Shown: positions 1 to 6,211 of the stretch, one piece after another
How positions within the stretch are numbered: position 1 is the stretch's first letter
Layout of the letters: each line of letters opens with the position of its first letter
Source: JANRLJ01 sp034437895
Lineage (GTDB): Bacteria > Chloroflexota > Anaerolineae > Aggregatilineales > Phototrophicaceae
Reading direction: 5' to 3'
DNA length: 17,082 bases
Assembly (NCBI GenBank): GCA_034437895.1
Contig: DAOTTO010000603.1
Span: 1 to 17,082, forward strand
The notes under the pieces: generated by a model
Database searches by the model: none
Told to the model about the DNA's origin: nothing
Seen by the model: only the letters and a program-made list of their open reading frames with translations
Translations under genes and position numbers: made by a program

Positions 1-103
1 TACCCCACCCCTAAATCCCCTCCCCATTGCATGGAGAGGGGACTTCAAGATGCGTTTTTCTCCCCCTCTCCAAGTATTGGAGAGGGGGCCGGGGGGTGAG
101 GTA
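1..103. repeat. MITE-like palindromic repeat with two hairpins
   Basis: The ends are imperfect terminal inverted repeats: positions 1-12 match the reverse complement of 92-103 at 10 of 12 bases (consensus TACCYCACCCCY). Inside are two GC-rich hairpins. One pairs 17-27 with 31-41 with a single mismatch. The other pairs 62-73 perfectly with 77-88 over a 3-base loop. No transposase is encoded. This compact architecture is familiar from dispersed repeats in Chloroflexota and cyanobacterial genomes. The element could continue past the left window edge. It supplies the last 30 codons and the stop of the neighbouring endonuclease gene. Confidence 0.75.
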
Positions 104-952
104 AGCGAAAGTCCTGCATTTATAACATTGTCGTTGTATTTTACTAATTTGGTGTGTTTTTCTTTTAGCTACGCGATCTTCGCATACTGCGCTAAACAAA
201 GCATACTTACGCGCCATTCGGTTGTTTTCTGTACTGTCTTCATACATCCATCCTCCAAATTTCTCGGCAGCATCACCATAAAGCCAGATTTTGCAATGTC
301 TAGGGAATTTATCACAACGTGGTTTGCAAAGTATAACATCAGCAATAACATTACCTAATTCTTCGATAAACAGCTCTGAGGCCGATACGTAATTCATCGT
401 AAGCCCAGTTGACGCATATCTCGATGTAACCACGCATCCATCGCCGTCCCAACAACCCCGCACAAAATGACTGAGGTGTTCTGGTTTCAGAAAGACCGGC
501 CATCTTATCGTAAAACTCTTGTAGGGATGTAATCCGTAAGAGACTAGACATTCAACGAAATCTATTGAACAAATAGTTAGTGTCCAACAACTGGTCGGCT
601 TTCTAATCGCTATCCGATCTTCCTGCACTAAGGAAGCCAAAATAACTTTGACTTTCTGAATTATATCTTCATCTTTCGATGTTAACACTACAGAGTAAGG
701 ATGCACACAGCCATCACTATAAAGAAGCCCCAGTACCCACGCCAAATCACCCGTCATCTCAGCAAAGAGGTCGCCTAGAGGTTGTCTTGGGTATTGGGGG
801 TCACGCATTTCAATCCCCATCGCTATGAGCCGTTGTTGGATTGTTGATCTCCCCGCGCCATATCGACGAGCAATTTCATAACTTGATAATTGTTCCTCAA
901 CATATAATCTTTTCCACTCTGCATAATCATCTTGGTTAAAACGTTTACTCAT
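11..952 (-). CDS. Orphan LAGLIDADG-type homing endonuclease-like protein with N-terminal HTH
   Basis: The 313-residue protein starts with a helix-turn-helix segment (about 22-47, core YEIARRYGAGRSTIQQRL), of the kind that binds DNA. Two LAGLIDADG-like motifs follow: AWVLGLLYSDGC at 71-82 and HFVRGCWDGDGC at 162-173. D80 and D171 sit where metal-binding acidic residues lie in this family. Two such motifs in one chain fit a monomeric enzyme making a double-strand break. No intein (Hint) domain or intron context is seen, so it is a free-standing gene. Residues 284-313 (YLTPRPPLQYLERG onward) are translated from the palindromic repeat at 1-103, so the natural C-terminus was probably replaced. A CYKC pair at 276-279 precedes the junction. 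Base composition is clearly AT-richer than in the genes downstream, which suggests transfer. The ATG at 952 is preceded by a weak purine-rich AGAGAAAG. Cleavage activity is not certain; it could be a domesticated regulator. Confidence 0.72.
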   Translation of the reverse strand: MSKRFNQDDYAEWKRLYVEEQLSSYEIARRYGAGRSTIQQRLIAMGIEMRDPQYPRQPLGDLFAEMTGDLAWVLGLLYSDGCVHPYSVVLTSKDEDIIQKVKVILASLVQEDRIAIRKPTSCWTLTICSIDFVECLVSYGLHPYKSFTIRWPVFLKPEHLSHFVRGCWDGDGCVVTSRYASTGLTMNYVSASELFIEELGNVIADVILCKPRCDKFPRHCKIWLYGDAAEKFGGWMYEDSTENNRMARKYALFSAVCEDRVAKRKTHQISKIQRQCYKCRTFAYLTPRPPLQYLERGRKTHLEVPSPCNGEGI

Positions 953-1016
953 AATTTTAATACTTTCTCTCGCATCCGAATGAATGTTCTTTCAAGAATA
1001 ACATTTCTATCGGCAC

Positions 1017-1046
1017 TTGCGCTAGAACTCTAATTTCAGATATATT
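1017..1046 (+). promoter_or_regulatory. Promoter candidate placing the start at a leaderless ATG
   Basis: TTGCGC at 1017-1022 and TATATT at 1041-1046 are 18 bases apart. The ATG at 1053 begins 7 bases after the end of the -10 box, where transcription would start. No good Shine-Dalgarno is present. The -35 box is a weak match. Confidence 0.4.
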
Positions 1047-1052
1047 ACAAAG

Positions 1053-1388
1053 ATGGAATATAACAGCTATTATGATCTTTCGACACGCCGCGACACACGC
1101 GACGCTATCCTCACCCGAAGTTGGCTGGCAGGTGGCTTATTTTGTTTGACCTGCGTCATCGTCAGCCCACAAAGCGGCTTTGCTTTTATCTTCGCCACGC
1201 TGGTCATCTTAATTGGGGTGACGATGTTCGTGAATTTCCGCTATCCCGCCGAAGATGTTTTGGATGCAGACGATTTTGACGACGAAGACCAAATCGCCGA
1301 GCTTTATTTTTCGGCATATTACGCGCTCGGCGACGACGGCGAATTGGTGGAAATCTACGAATCTTTGAACACCCCTCATCCCAAATAG
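1053..1388 (+). CDS. Small two-TM membrane protein with acidic C-terminus, unknown function
   Basis: I do not recognise this 111-residue protein. The N-terminal 20 residues are polar and charged (STRRDTRDAILTR), then come two hydrophobic helices at about 24-39 and 42-61 separated by a short SPQSG turn. The remaining 50 residues are strongly acidic (DADDFDDEDQ at 71-80) and probably face the cytoplasm. Both ends on the same side fits a hairpin topology. The gene lies divergent from the endonuclease gene and 80 bases before a second small membrane protein on the same strand, so the two may be expressed together, although a -10-like TACAAT at 1436-1441 could serve the second. The ATG at 1053 has no clear ribosome-binding site and may be translated leaderless. 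The third-position pattern and the clean TM pattern support a real gene. Confidence 0.6.
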   Translation: MEYNSYYDLSTRRDTRDAILTRSWLAGGLFCLTCVIVSPQSGFAFIFATLVILIGVTMFVNFRYPAEDVLDADDFDDEDQIAELYFSAYYALGDDGELVEIYESLNTPHPK

Positions 1389-1454
1389 GTGAACTTCGTC
1401 ACTGCTCTCCTATCCTTTTTGACTCTACGATTAAGTACAATTCGCAGCGACATG

Positions 1455-1460
1455 AAGGAG
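1455..1460 (+). promoter_or_regulatory. Ribosome binding site AAGGAG deciding an ATG start
   Basis: AAGGAG lies 8 bases before the ATG at 1469 but only 2 bases before the in-frame GTG at 1463. The ATG is therefore the functional start. Confidence 0.7.
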
Positions 1461-1468
1461 ATGTGACG

Positions 1469-1825
1469 ATGAACGCTAATGGACGCAAACATAATCCCCA
1501 ACTAACGACTTTCCTGCGGCTTTTACAATGCGTTGCGATTCTTGGGGTGCTTTACTGTGTGCCGTTGATCGTCAATAGTCAAACCGGCGGCCCAACTTGG
1601 CGGTTATTACTTTATGTGACATGGTTTGCTACTGCCGCCGTCAGCGCGGAGGCGATTTTGCAATGGTTCAAAGCCGGCGTTTATATCCTCGCTGGCATGA
1701 CATTCGTCGTTGGCATGGCGGATATTTTAAGCGGATTTGCAGCGCTCGGCGGATTAACGCTCACCCTCTTATTGGTTTTTGTCATCGCCGAATATATCTT
1801 CCCAGAATGGTGGCAGTTCGAATAA
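1469..1825 (+). CDS. Small four-TM membrane protein, unknown function
   Basis: The protein has 118 residues from the ATG chosen by the AAGGAG at 1455-1460; a GTG two codons earlier is too close to that site. Four hydrophobic segments fill nearly the whole chain (about 15-36, 44-62, 68-88 and 90-112), with a basic N-terminus (NGRKHNPQ) that would stay in the cytoplasm and a short C-terminal EWWQFE. No catalytic motif is visible and I cannot assign a family. It follows the two-TM protein in the same direction and ends 34 bases before a strong terminator, so this pair forms its own short transcription unit separate from the efflux genes. Confidence 0.6.
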   Translation: MNANGRKHNPQLTTFLRLLQCVAILGVLYCVPLIVNSQTGGPTWRLLLYVTWFATAAVSAEAILQWFKAGVYILAGMTFVVGMADILSGFAALGGLTLTLLLVFVIAEYIFPEWWQFE

Positions 1826-1859
1826 GTTTAGCTGCTATAAAATCAACTATATATAAAAT

Positions 1860-1883
1860 AAGACGTGCTGCGGCACGTCTTTT
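1860..1883 (+). terminator. Rho-independent terminator
   Basis: A perfect 9-bp stem (AAGACGTGC at 1860-1868 with GCACGTCTT at 1873-1881) encloses a TGCG tetraloop and runs into a short T-tract. It closes the small membrane protein genes and insulates the tetR promoter that starts 22 bases further on. Confidence 0.75.
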
Positions 1884-1904
1884 AATTCCATCAAAAATTG
1901 GCTG

Positions 1905-1933
1905 TTGACACCTATAAAAAATAGGCGTATTTT
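1905..1933 (+). promoter_or_regulatory. Sigma-70-type promoter of tetR and the DHA2 exporter
   Basis: TTGACA at 1905-1910 is a perfect -35 box. TATTTT at 1928-1933 follows after the optimal 17 bases. This is the strongest consensus promoter I see in the window. Confidence 0.7.
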
Positions 1934-1934
1934 C

Positions 1935-1956
1935 TAACTTAGTTAACACTCGTTAA
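1935..1956. promoter_or_regulatory. Candidate TetR operator: two overlapping inverted repeats
   Basis: TAACT-T-AGTTA (1935-1945) and TTAAC-ACTC-GTTAA (1943-1956) are two perfect inverted repeats sharing three bases. They lie between the -10 box and the ribosome-binding site of the regulator gene, covering the likely transcription start. TetR-family dimers bind such palindromes, so self-repression is likely. No second copy was seen at the ABC promoter. Confidence 0.5.
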
Positions 1957-1966
1957 GTGAGGTTTG

Positions 1967-2548
1967 ATGTCCGAAAAAGTCAATCGGCGTGAGAAAATCG
2001 TACAAGCGGCGACAGAATTATTTATGGACAACGGCTATCAGAAGACTTCGGTACGAGACATCACGAATAAAGTTGGGTGTACAGAGGCGGCACTTTATTA
2101 TCACTTCAAAGACGGTAAGCGAAGCCTATTTAAAGAGGTGATTGAAAGCAATATCCCTTCTCTGATGAGCATTTTGGAAGACTGTCAAGGTGCGGAATCA
2201 CTTTACGAACTTATCATGAAGTACGGGCAAAGCATGACCCGTACGCTTGAACTTCGCGCCGAAAAATTTCGCTGGATCGTCTCGGAATTCCCAGAATTCC
2301 AAAACGAAGAACGTGATATTTTTCATGAAAAACATTTGAAATTCCATAACGCTATGACTGAGCTTGTTCGTCCTTTCGTATCGAACGAGGTACAAGCCCA
2401 CCACATTGCATGGCTCATTTCCTGTACAGGCATTGGCTATATGCAAGTGTTTTGCGCCCTCGACATGAAATCCGTCGCGAACGTTCAACCGATGGATTTG
2501 CTTGAGCGTTTAGCCAAAGCACTCTCAGCAGAGCAATCTATTAAGTAA
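1967..2548 (+). CDS. TetR/AcrR-family transcriptional regulator
   Basis: The 193-residue protein is of usual family length. Residues 8-55 form the TetR_N DNA-binding domain: REKIVQAATELFMDNGY as helix 1, then the helix-turn-helix TSVRDITNKVGCTEAALYYHF at about 27-47. The rest is a helical ligand-binding and dimerisation domain of no recognised subclass. I chose the ATG at 1967 over the TTG one codon upstream because the AGTGAGG at 1956-1962 sits too close to the TTG. It is 36 bases upstream of the DHA2 exporter on the same strand, the usual arrangement of a repressor that senses the drug its neighbour exports. A consensus promoter and palindromic operator candidate precede it. The ligand cannot be predicted. 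Confidence 0.88.
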   Translation: MSEKVNRREKIVQAATELFMDNGYQKTSVRDITNKVGCTEAALYYHFKDGKRSLFKEVIESNIPSLMSILEDCQGAESLYELIMKYGQSMTRTLELRAEKFRWIVSEFPEFQNEERDIFHEKHLKFHNAMTELVRPFVSNEVQAHHIAWLISCTGIGYMQVFCALDMKSVANVQPMDLLERLAKALSAEQSIK

Positions 2549-2571
2549 CAACAACTTACTTCAAAATCTTT

Positions 2572-2578
2572 AAAGGAG
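2572..2578 (+). promoter_or_regulatory. Strong ribosome binding site of the DHA2 exporter
   Basis: AAAGGAG lies 6 bases before the ATG at 2585 and confirms this start. It gives the exporter its own strong translation signal within the tetR transcript. Confidence 0.7.
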
Positions 2579-2584
2579 CAAGTC

Positions 2585-4222
2585 ATGAGTGAAGCATCCA
2601 TTTCACAGAACAGTTTCGCCTACAAAAATCGCTGGCGCGCCCTGCTTTTCATCTGTGTTTCTTTGCTGGTCGTGGCGCTGGATAACACCATTCTGAACGT
2701 CGCCATCCCCTCTATTTCACGTACGCTGCAAGCCTCGGCTTCCGAACTTCAGTGGATTGTAGACAGCTACATTCTCGTTTTCGCCTCGCTGCTTTTAACA
2801 TTAGGCGCATTAGGCGATCGCTTTGGGCGCAAACGGGCGCTTCAAGCGGGACTAGTCTTATTCGGGATTGGCTCTTTAGCCGCCGCGCTCTCCAACTCAA
2901 CCGAAATGCTGATTGCCTCTCGCGCCTTTTTGGGGATCGCTGGCGCGATGATTTTGCCCGCCACACTCTCCATCATCAGCGCCACCTTCCCGCGTGAAGA
3001 ACGTCCGCAGGCAATTGCCATTTGGGCGGCTGTCTTCGGTTTAGGCGTTGGGCTTGGCCCCGTCATCGGCGGTTGGCTGCTGGAACGGTTTGAATGGAAC
3101 TCGGTGTTTTTCGTCAACTTACCGATTGTGGTCGTCGCTCTGGTGGGTGGGCAATTTTTAATTGCGGAATCTAAAGATCCCAGCGCACCAAAAGCCGATA
3201 TTCCTGGCGTAATCCTCTCCATCATTGGGCTGTTCGCGTTAGTGTATGGCATCGTCGAAGCCGGCGTGGAAGGCTGGACGGCCAGCAATGTCCTGCTCGC
3301 TTTTGGTGCGGCAATTGTGTTTTTGGGCGCATTCGCTTGGTGGGAAAATCGGAATCCCGATGCGATGCTACCGCTCGATTTCTTTCGCAACATGTCATTT
3401 ACAGGCGCGAATATTTCGCTGATTTTGATCTCATTCAGCTTGTTCGGCTCGGTATTTTTCCTCTCGCAATATTTTCAATCCGTTCTCGGCTTTAGCCCTC
3501 TACAAGCGGGTTTGCGGGTACTGCCGCTGGCGATTACGCTGACGATTTGCTCCGCGATGTCGGCGCGTGTCAATAAACGACTCGGCACCAAATACACGGT
3601 TGCACTCGGCGCGGCATTATCGGGTGCGGGGCTATTGTTCATGGCGCTCATCTATAAAATTGATACCCCTTATGCCATTGTAATGATTGGTCAAATTTTG
3701 CTGGCGGCCGGACTCGGCACAGCCATTAGTCCTGCAACAAACTCGGTCATGAGTTCTGTCCCAGTGGAAAAAGCGGGTATTGGCTCGGCAATGAATGATA
3801 CAACGCGCCAACTTGGTGGCGCACTTGGCGTTGCCGTGTTAGGGACAATCCTCAACAGCGTCTATTTAAACGGCGTTGACGGACTGTTGGGGACAGTACG
3901 CACGACACTCGCCAACGCCCCCGGCGTTACCGCAGAAGCTGTTGCCCAAATTACCAGCGGGATTGAGCGCGGCCTGCAAGGAGCCATCGGTACCGCCAAC
4001 TTCTTGGAGACCCAAAGTCCCCTAGCTGCGCCATTGGCGGAAAATATTCGCACAACGGCGCGGTTGGCATTTGTAAATGGCATGACGCAAGCCATGTTCA
4101 TCGCCGCGATTATCATGTTTGCCTCCGCAGTTCTGGTGTTATTCCTGCTTCCGTCGCAAGTTACGCGCCCTGCGATGGTCGGCATTCCGGCAGAAAATCA
4201 ACCTGTCCCCATCGGAGATTGA
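2585..4222 (+). CDS. DHA2-family MFS drug:proton antiporter (EmrB/QacA type, 14 TM)
   Basis: This 545-residue integral membrane protein is of the right length for a 14-helix drug:H+ antiporter that expels lipophilic or cationic compounds using the proton gradient. Visible family motifs are D1 in TM1 (LDNTILNVAIP at 32-42), motif A after TM2 (GALGDRFGRKR at 74-84) and the antiporter motif C in TM5 (GLGVGLGPVIGG at 152-163). D33 within D1 is the acidic residue typical of DHA2 pumps. A long non-membrane stretch at about 428-490 between the last two helices matches the large external loop of QacA-like pumps. It is the second gene of the tetR unit and has a strong AAAGGAG. No membrane fusion partner of the EmrA kind is nearby, so it probably works alone in a single membrane. 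Substrate is unknown. Confidence 0.9.
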   Translation: MSEASISQNSFAYKNRWRALLFICVSLLVVALDNTILNVAIPSISRTLQASASELQWIVDSYILVFASLLLTLGALGDRFGRKRALQAGLVLFGIGSLAAALSNSTEMLIASRAFLGIAGAMILPATLSIISATFPREERPQAIAIWAAVFGLGVGLGPVIGGWLLERFEWNSVFFVNLPIVVVALVGGQFLIAESKDPSAPKADIPGVILSIIGLFALVYGIVEAGVEGWTASNVLLAFGAAIVFLGAFAWWENRNPDAMLPLDFFRNMSFTGANISLILISFSLFGSVFFLSQYFQSVLGFSPLQAGLRVLPLAITLTICSAMSARVNKRLGTKYTVALGAALSGAGLLFMALIYKIDTPYAIVMIGQILLAAGLGTAISPATNSVMSSVPVEKAGIGSAMNDTTRQLGGALGVAVLGTILNSVYLNGVDGLLGTVRTTLANAPGVTAEAVAQITSGIERGLQGAIGTANFLETQSPLAAPLAENIRTTARLAFVNGMTQAMFIAAIIMFASAVLVLFLLPSQVTRPAMVGIPAENQPVPIGD

Positions 4223-4268
4223 ACAACTGAGCCGCTAAACGCGAATATAGCTTTACAGCTCAACATTT

Positions 4269-4325
4269 AAAACTCTCATATCTTGGTACACAAAGGACTT
4301 ATTTGTGAACTAGAGTGAGAGTTTT
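4269..4325 (+). terminator. Long two-level stem-loop, probable terminator of the tetR-DHA2 unit
   Basis: AAAACTCTCA (4269-4278) pairs perfectly with TGAGAGTTTT (4316-4325). The interior holds a second stem, CACAAA (4289-4294) with TTTGTG (4302-4307), around a 7-base loop. The outer stem ends in a T-run. Its right half overlaps the promoter candidate of the ABC genes, so it may also act as an operator at the DNA level. Confidence 0.5.
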
Positions 4326-4331
4326 TATAAT
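4303..4331 (+). promoter_or_regulatory. Promoter candidate of the ABC exporter pair
   Basis: TTGTGA (4303-4308) and a perfect TATAAT (4326-4331) are separated by 17 bases. The spacer is the right arm of the inverted repeat 4269-4325. The -35 box matches consensus at 4 of 6 positions. Confidence 0.55.
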
Positions 4332-4350
4332 GCAGCCAAAAGAAATTGAT

Positions 4351-4356
4351 AGGAGG
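4351..4356 (+). promoter_or_regulatory. Ribosome binding site AGGAGG deciding a TTG start
   Basis: A perfect AGGAGG stands 8 bases before the TTG at 4365. There is no early in-frame ATG, so TTG is the start. Confidence 0.75.
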
Positions 4357-4364
4357 CTACCATT

Positions 4365-6206
4365 TTGCAAGCCGCAAATTCATCTCGCCGTCCCTACAAT
4401 ACAGCCAAAGGGGGCGGATTACGCCGCGCCATCGGGTATTTAAGGAATCAACGTCGCACGACGTTTTTCGCTTATGGGGCATTATTTATCGCCACATTAG
4501 CCCAACTTGCTGTACCGCAATTGGTACAGAATATGATTGATGCCATCACCAAAGGCGCATTTGGCGGTGATGCTTCTAATGGGGAAAGATTGCTGTTCAA
4601 CGCCGTTGTGCTAATTGTGTTGTTTGCAATCCTGCGCGCCGCTTTCGCCTTTATTCAGACGTTTATGGCGGAACGAACCTCGCATGGAGTCGCGTTTGAT
4701 CTCCGTAATGAGATTTTCGCCAAAATCCAGCGGTTGTCCTTTAGCTATCTGGATAAACAACAAACCGGACAACTCATGATCCGCGCCACCGACGATGTGG
4801 AGCGCGTCCGTTTGTTCGTGGCGCAGGGCTTGGTCTTGATGGCACAGGCCTTTCTGCTGCTAATAACGACCCTCGTTATCTTATTCCTGACCAATTGGAA
4901 GCTGACCCTCGCTATTCTGCCTGTACTGCCGTTTTCGCTGATCTTTTTTATGATCTTTGGGCGAATCAGCCAGCCGTTATTCATGGAAGTGCAAAAGCGG
5001 CTTTCCGTCCTCAACACCGTCCTGCAAGAAAATGTCGCCGGAATTAAAGTCGTCAAAGCCTTCGCCCGTGAACCGCATGAGCAAAAACGCTTTGATCGCG
5101 CCGCCGACTCGCTGTTTGAGCAGGGGTTAAAAGTCGGGCGGACGTTTGCACTGTTGTTCCCGGTTATTTTCACCATCGGACAAATCGGGCAAGCACTCGT
5201 CCTCTACTTCGGTGGGCGGCAGATTGTTGGCGGTAATCTTTCGGCAGGCGAGTATCAGGAATTTTCGCTTTATCTGGCGTATATGATTCTGCCGCTGGCA
5301 AATCTCGGTTTTATCATTGCGCTGATGGCACAGGCTTCCACTTCATCCGGGCGCATTTTCGAGATTCTGGATGCCGAAAGTGATGTCAAAGACAAGCCGA
5401 ATGCGAAAACACTGGCACAAATTCAAGGCTCGGTTGAATTCAAGAATGTCACCTTCCGTTATGTGCCTTCCGGCGACCCTGTACTAAAGGATGTGAGTTT
5501 TGCAGCCAAGCCCGGTCAGACGATTGCGCTGCTCGGCGCGACGGGCAGCGGTAAATCCACCATCATTAACTTAATCCCGCGCTTTTATGATGTCAGCGAA
5601 GGATCAGTAACGATTGATGGCAATGACGTGCGCGATGTCTCACTGGATAGTTTACGCTCGCAAATCGGGATCGTTTTGCAAGAGACGAATCTTTTCAGCG
5701 GAACAATCCGCGATAATATCGCCTTTGGTCGGCCTGACTCTACTAAAGAAGAAGTCATTGCGGCAGCCAAAGCAGCCGCGGCGCATGATTTTATCCTCGG
5801 CTTCCCGGATGGCTACGAAACGGCGGTTGGTGAACGTGGCGTGACCCTTTCCGGCGGACAAAAGCAGCGTATCGCCATCGCCCGCGCCCTCATTTTGAAT
5901 CCGCGCTTGCTAATTTTGGACGACTCGACCAGCAGCGTTGATTTGATGACCGAATATCGCATCCAAAAGGCGCTTGATAACTTGATGAGAGGCCGCACCA
6001 GCTTCGTTATCGCCCAACGTATCACCACTGTCGTTAATGCTGATATGATTCTCGTACTGGATAAAGGCAAAATTGTAGCGACAGGCAAGCACGAAGACTT
6101 GATGGAACACAGCGCCCTTTATGCCGAAATTTACAACTCGCAACTGGTAGGCGATGTGACGGTTGAAGAGGACGAAATGGGCGAAGAAATAGCGGAGGCC
6201 AAGTAA
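4365..6206 (+). CDS. Half-size ABC exporter, subunit with degenerate ATPase site
   Basis: The 613-residue protein is a type IV (ABCB-like) half-transporter: six TM helices over about 30-325, then an ATP-binding domain from about 355. Motifs are Walker A GATGSGKST (391-399), Q-loop Q439, signature LSGGQ (495-499) and Walker B LLILD (515-519). The usual catalytic glutamate is D520 and the switch-loop histidine is Q551. These two changes mark the subunit that carries the non-hydrolysing site in heterodimeric exporters such as TM287/288, LmrCD and BmrCD. The gene starts at a TTG eight bases after a perfect AGGAGG. Five bases separate it from the second half-transporter, so the two are co-translated and almost surely form one pump for lipophilic compounds. 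The C-terminal 20 residues are very acidic. The substrate cannot be read from sequence. Confidence 0.9.
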   Translation: MQAANSSRRPYNTAKGGGLRRAIGYLRNQRRTTFFAYGALFIATLAQLAVPQLVQNMIDAITKGAFGGDASNGERLLFNAVVLIVLFAILRAAFAFIQTFMAERTSHGVAFDLRNEIFAKIQRLSFSYLDKQQTGQLMIRATDDVERVRLFVAQGLVLMAQAFLLLITTLVILFLTNWKLTLAILPVLPFSLIFFMIFGRISQPLFMEVQKRLSVLNTVLQENVAGIKVVKAFAREPHEQKRFDRAADSLFEQGLKVGRTFALLFPVIFTIGQIGQALVLYFGGRQIVGGNLSAGEYQEFSLYLAYMILPLANLGFIIALMAQASTSSGRIFEILDAESDVKDKPNAKTLAQIQGSVEFKNVTFRYVPSGDPVLKDVSFAAKPGQTIALLGATGSGKSTIINLIPRFYDVSEGSVTIDGNDVRDVSLDSLRSQIGIVLQETNLFSGTIRDNIAFGRPDSTKEEVIAAAKAAAAHDFILGFPDGYETAVGERGVTLSGGQKQRIAIARALILNPRLLILDDSTSSVDLMTEYRIQKALDNLMRGRTSFVIAQRITTVVNADMILVLDKGKIVATGKHEDLMEHSALYAEIYNSQLVGDVTVEEDEMGEEIAEAK

Positions 6207-6211
6207 CGACT

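Noticed and set aside
1..103. CRISPR array
   Set aside because: The two hairpins differ in sequence and there are no evenly spaced identical repeats with unique spacers.
50..358. Plus-strand reading frame of 102 codons
   Set aside because: It runs through the repeat and antisense to the endonuclease gene, with no ribosome site and no family features.
1419..1441. TTGACT/TACAAT promoter before the four-TM protein
   Set aside because: The two boxes are only 11 bases apart, too close for a sigma-70 promoter; only the -10-like element could be real.
2842..3393. Minus-strand reading frame of 183 codons inside the DHA2 gene
   Set aside because: Antisense shadow of a well-supported 14-TM protein; composition is an artefact of its codon usage.
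4269..4364. Riboswitch or T-box leader before the ABC genes
   Set aside because: The structure overlaps the probable promoter and lies mostly upstream of the likely transcription start; no T-box or known aptamer sequence is visible.
5920..6017. Sequence error as the cause of the missing ABC catalytic residues
   Set aside because: Both changed codons (GAC for D520, CAA for Q551) are in an intact frame and match the known degenerate-site pattern, with a complementary change in the partner.
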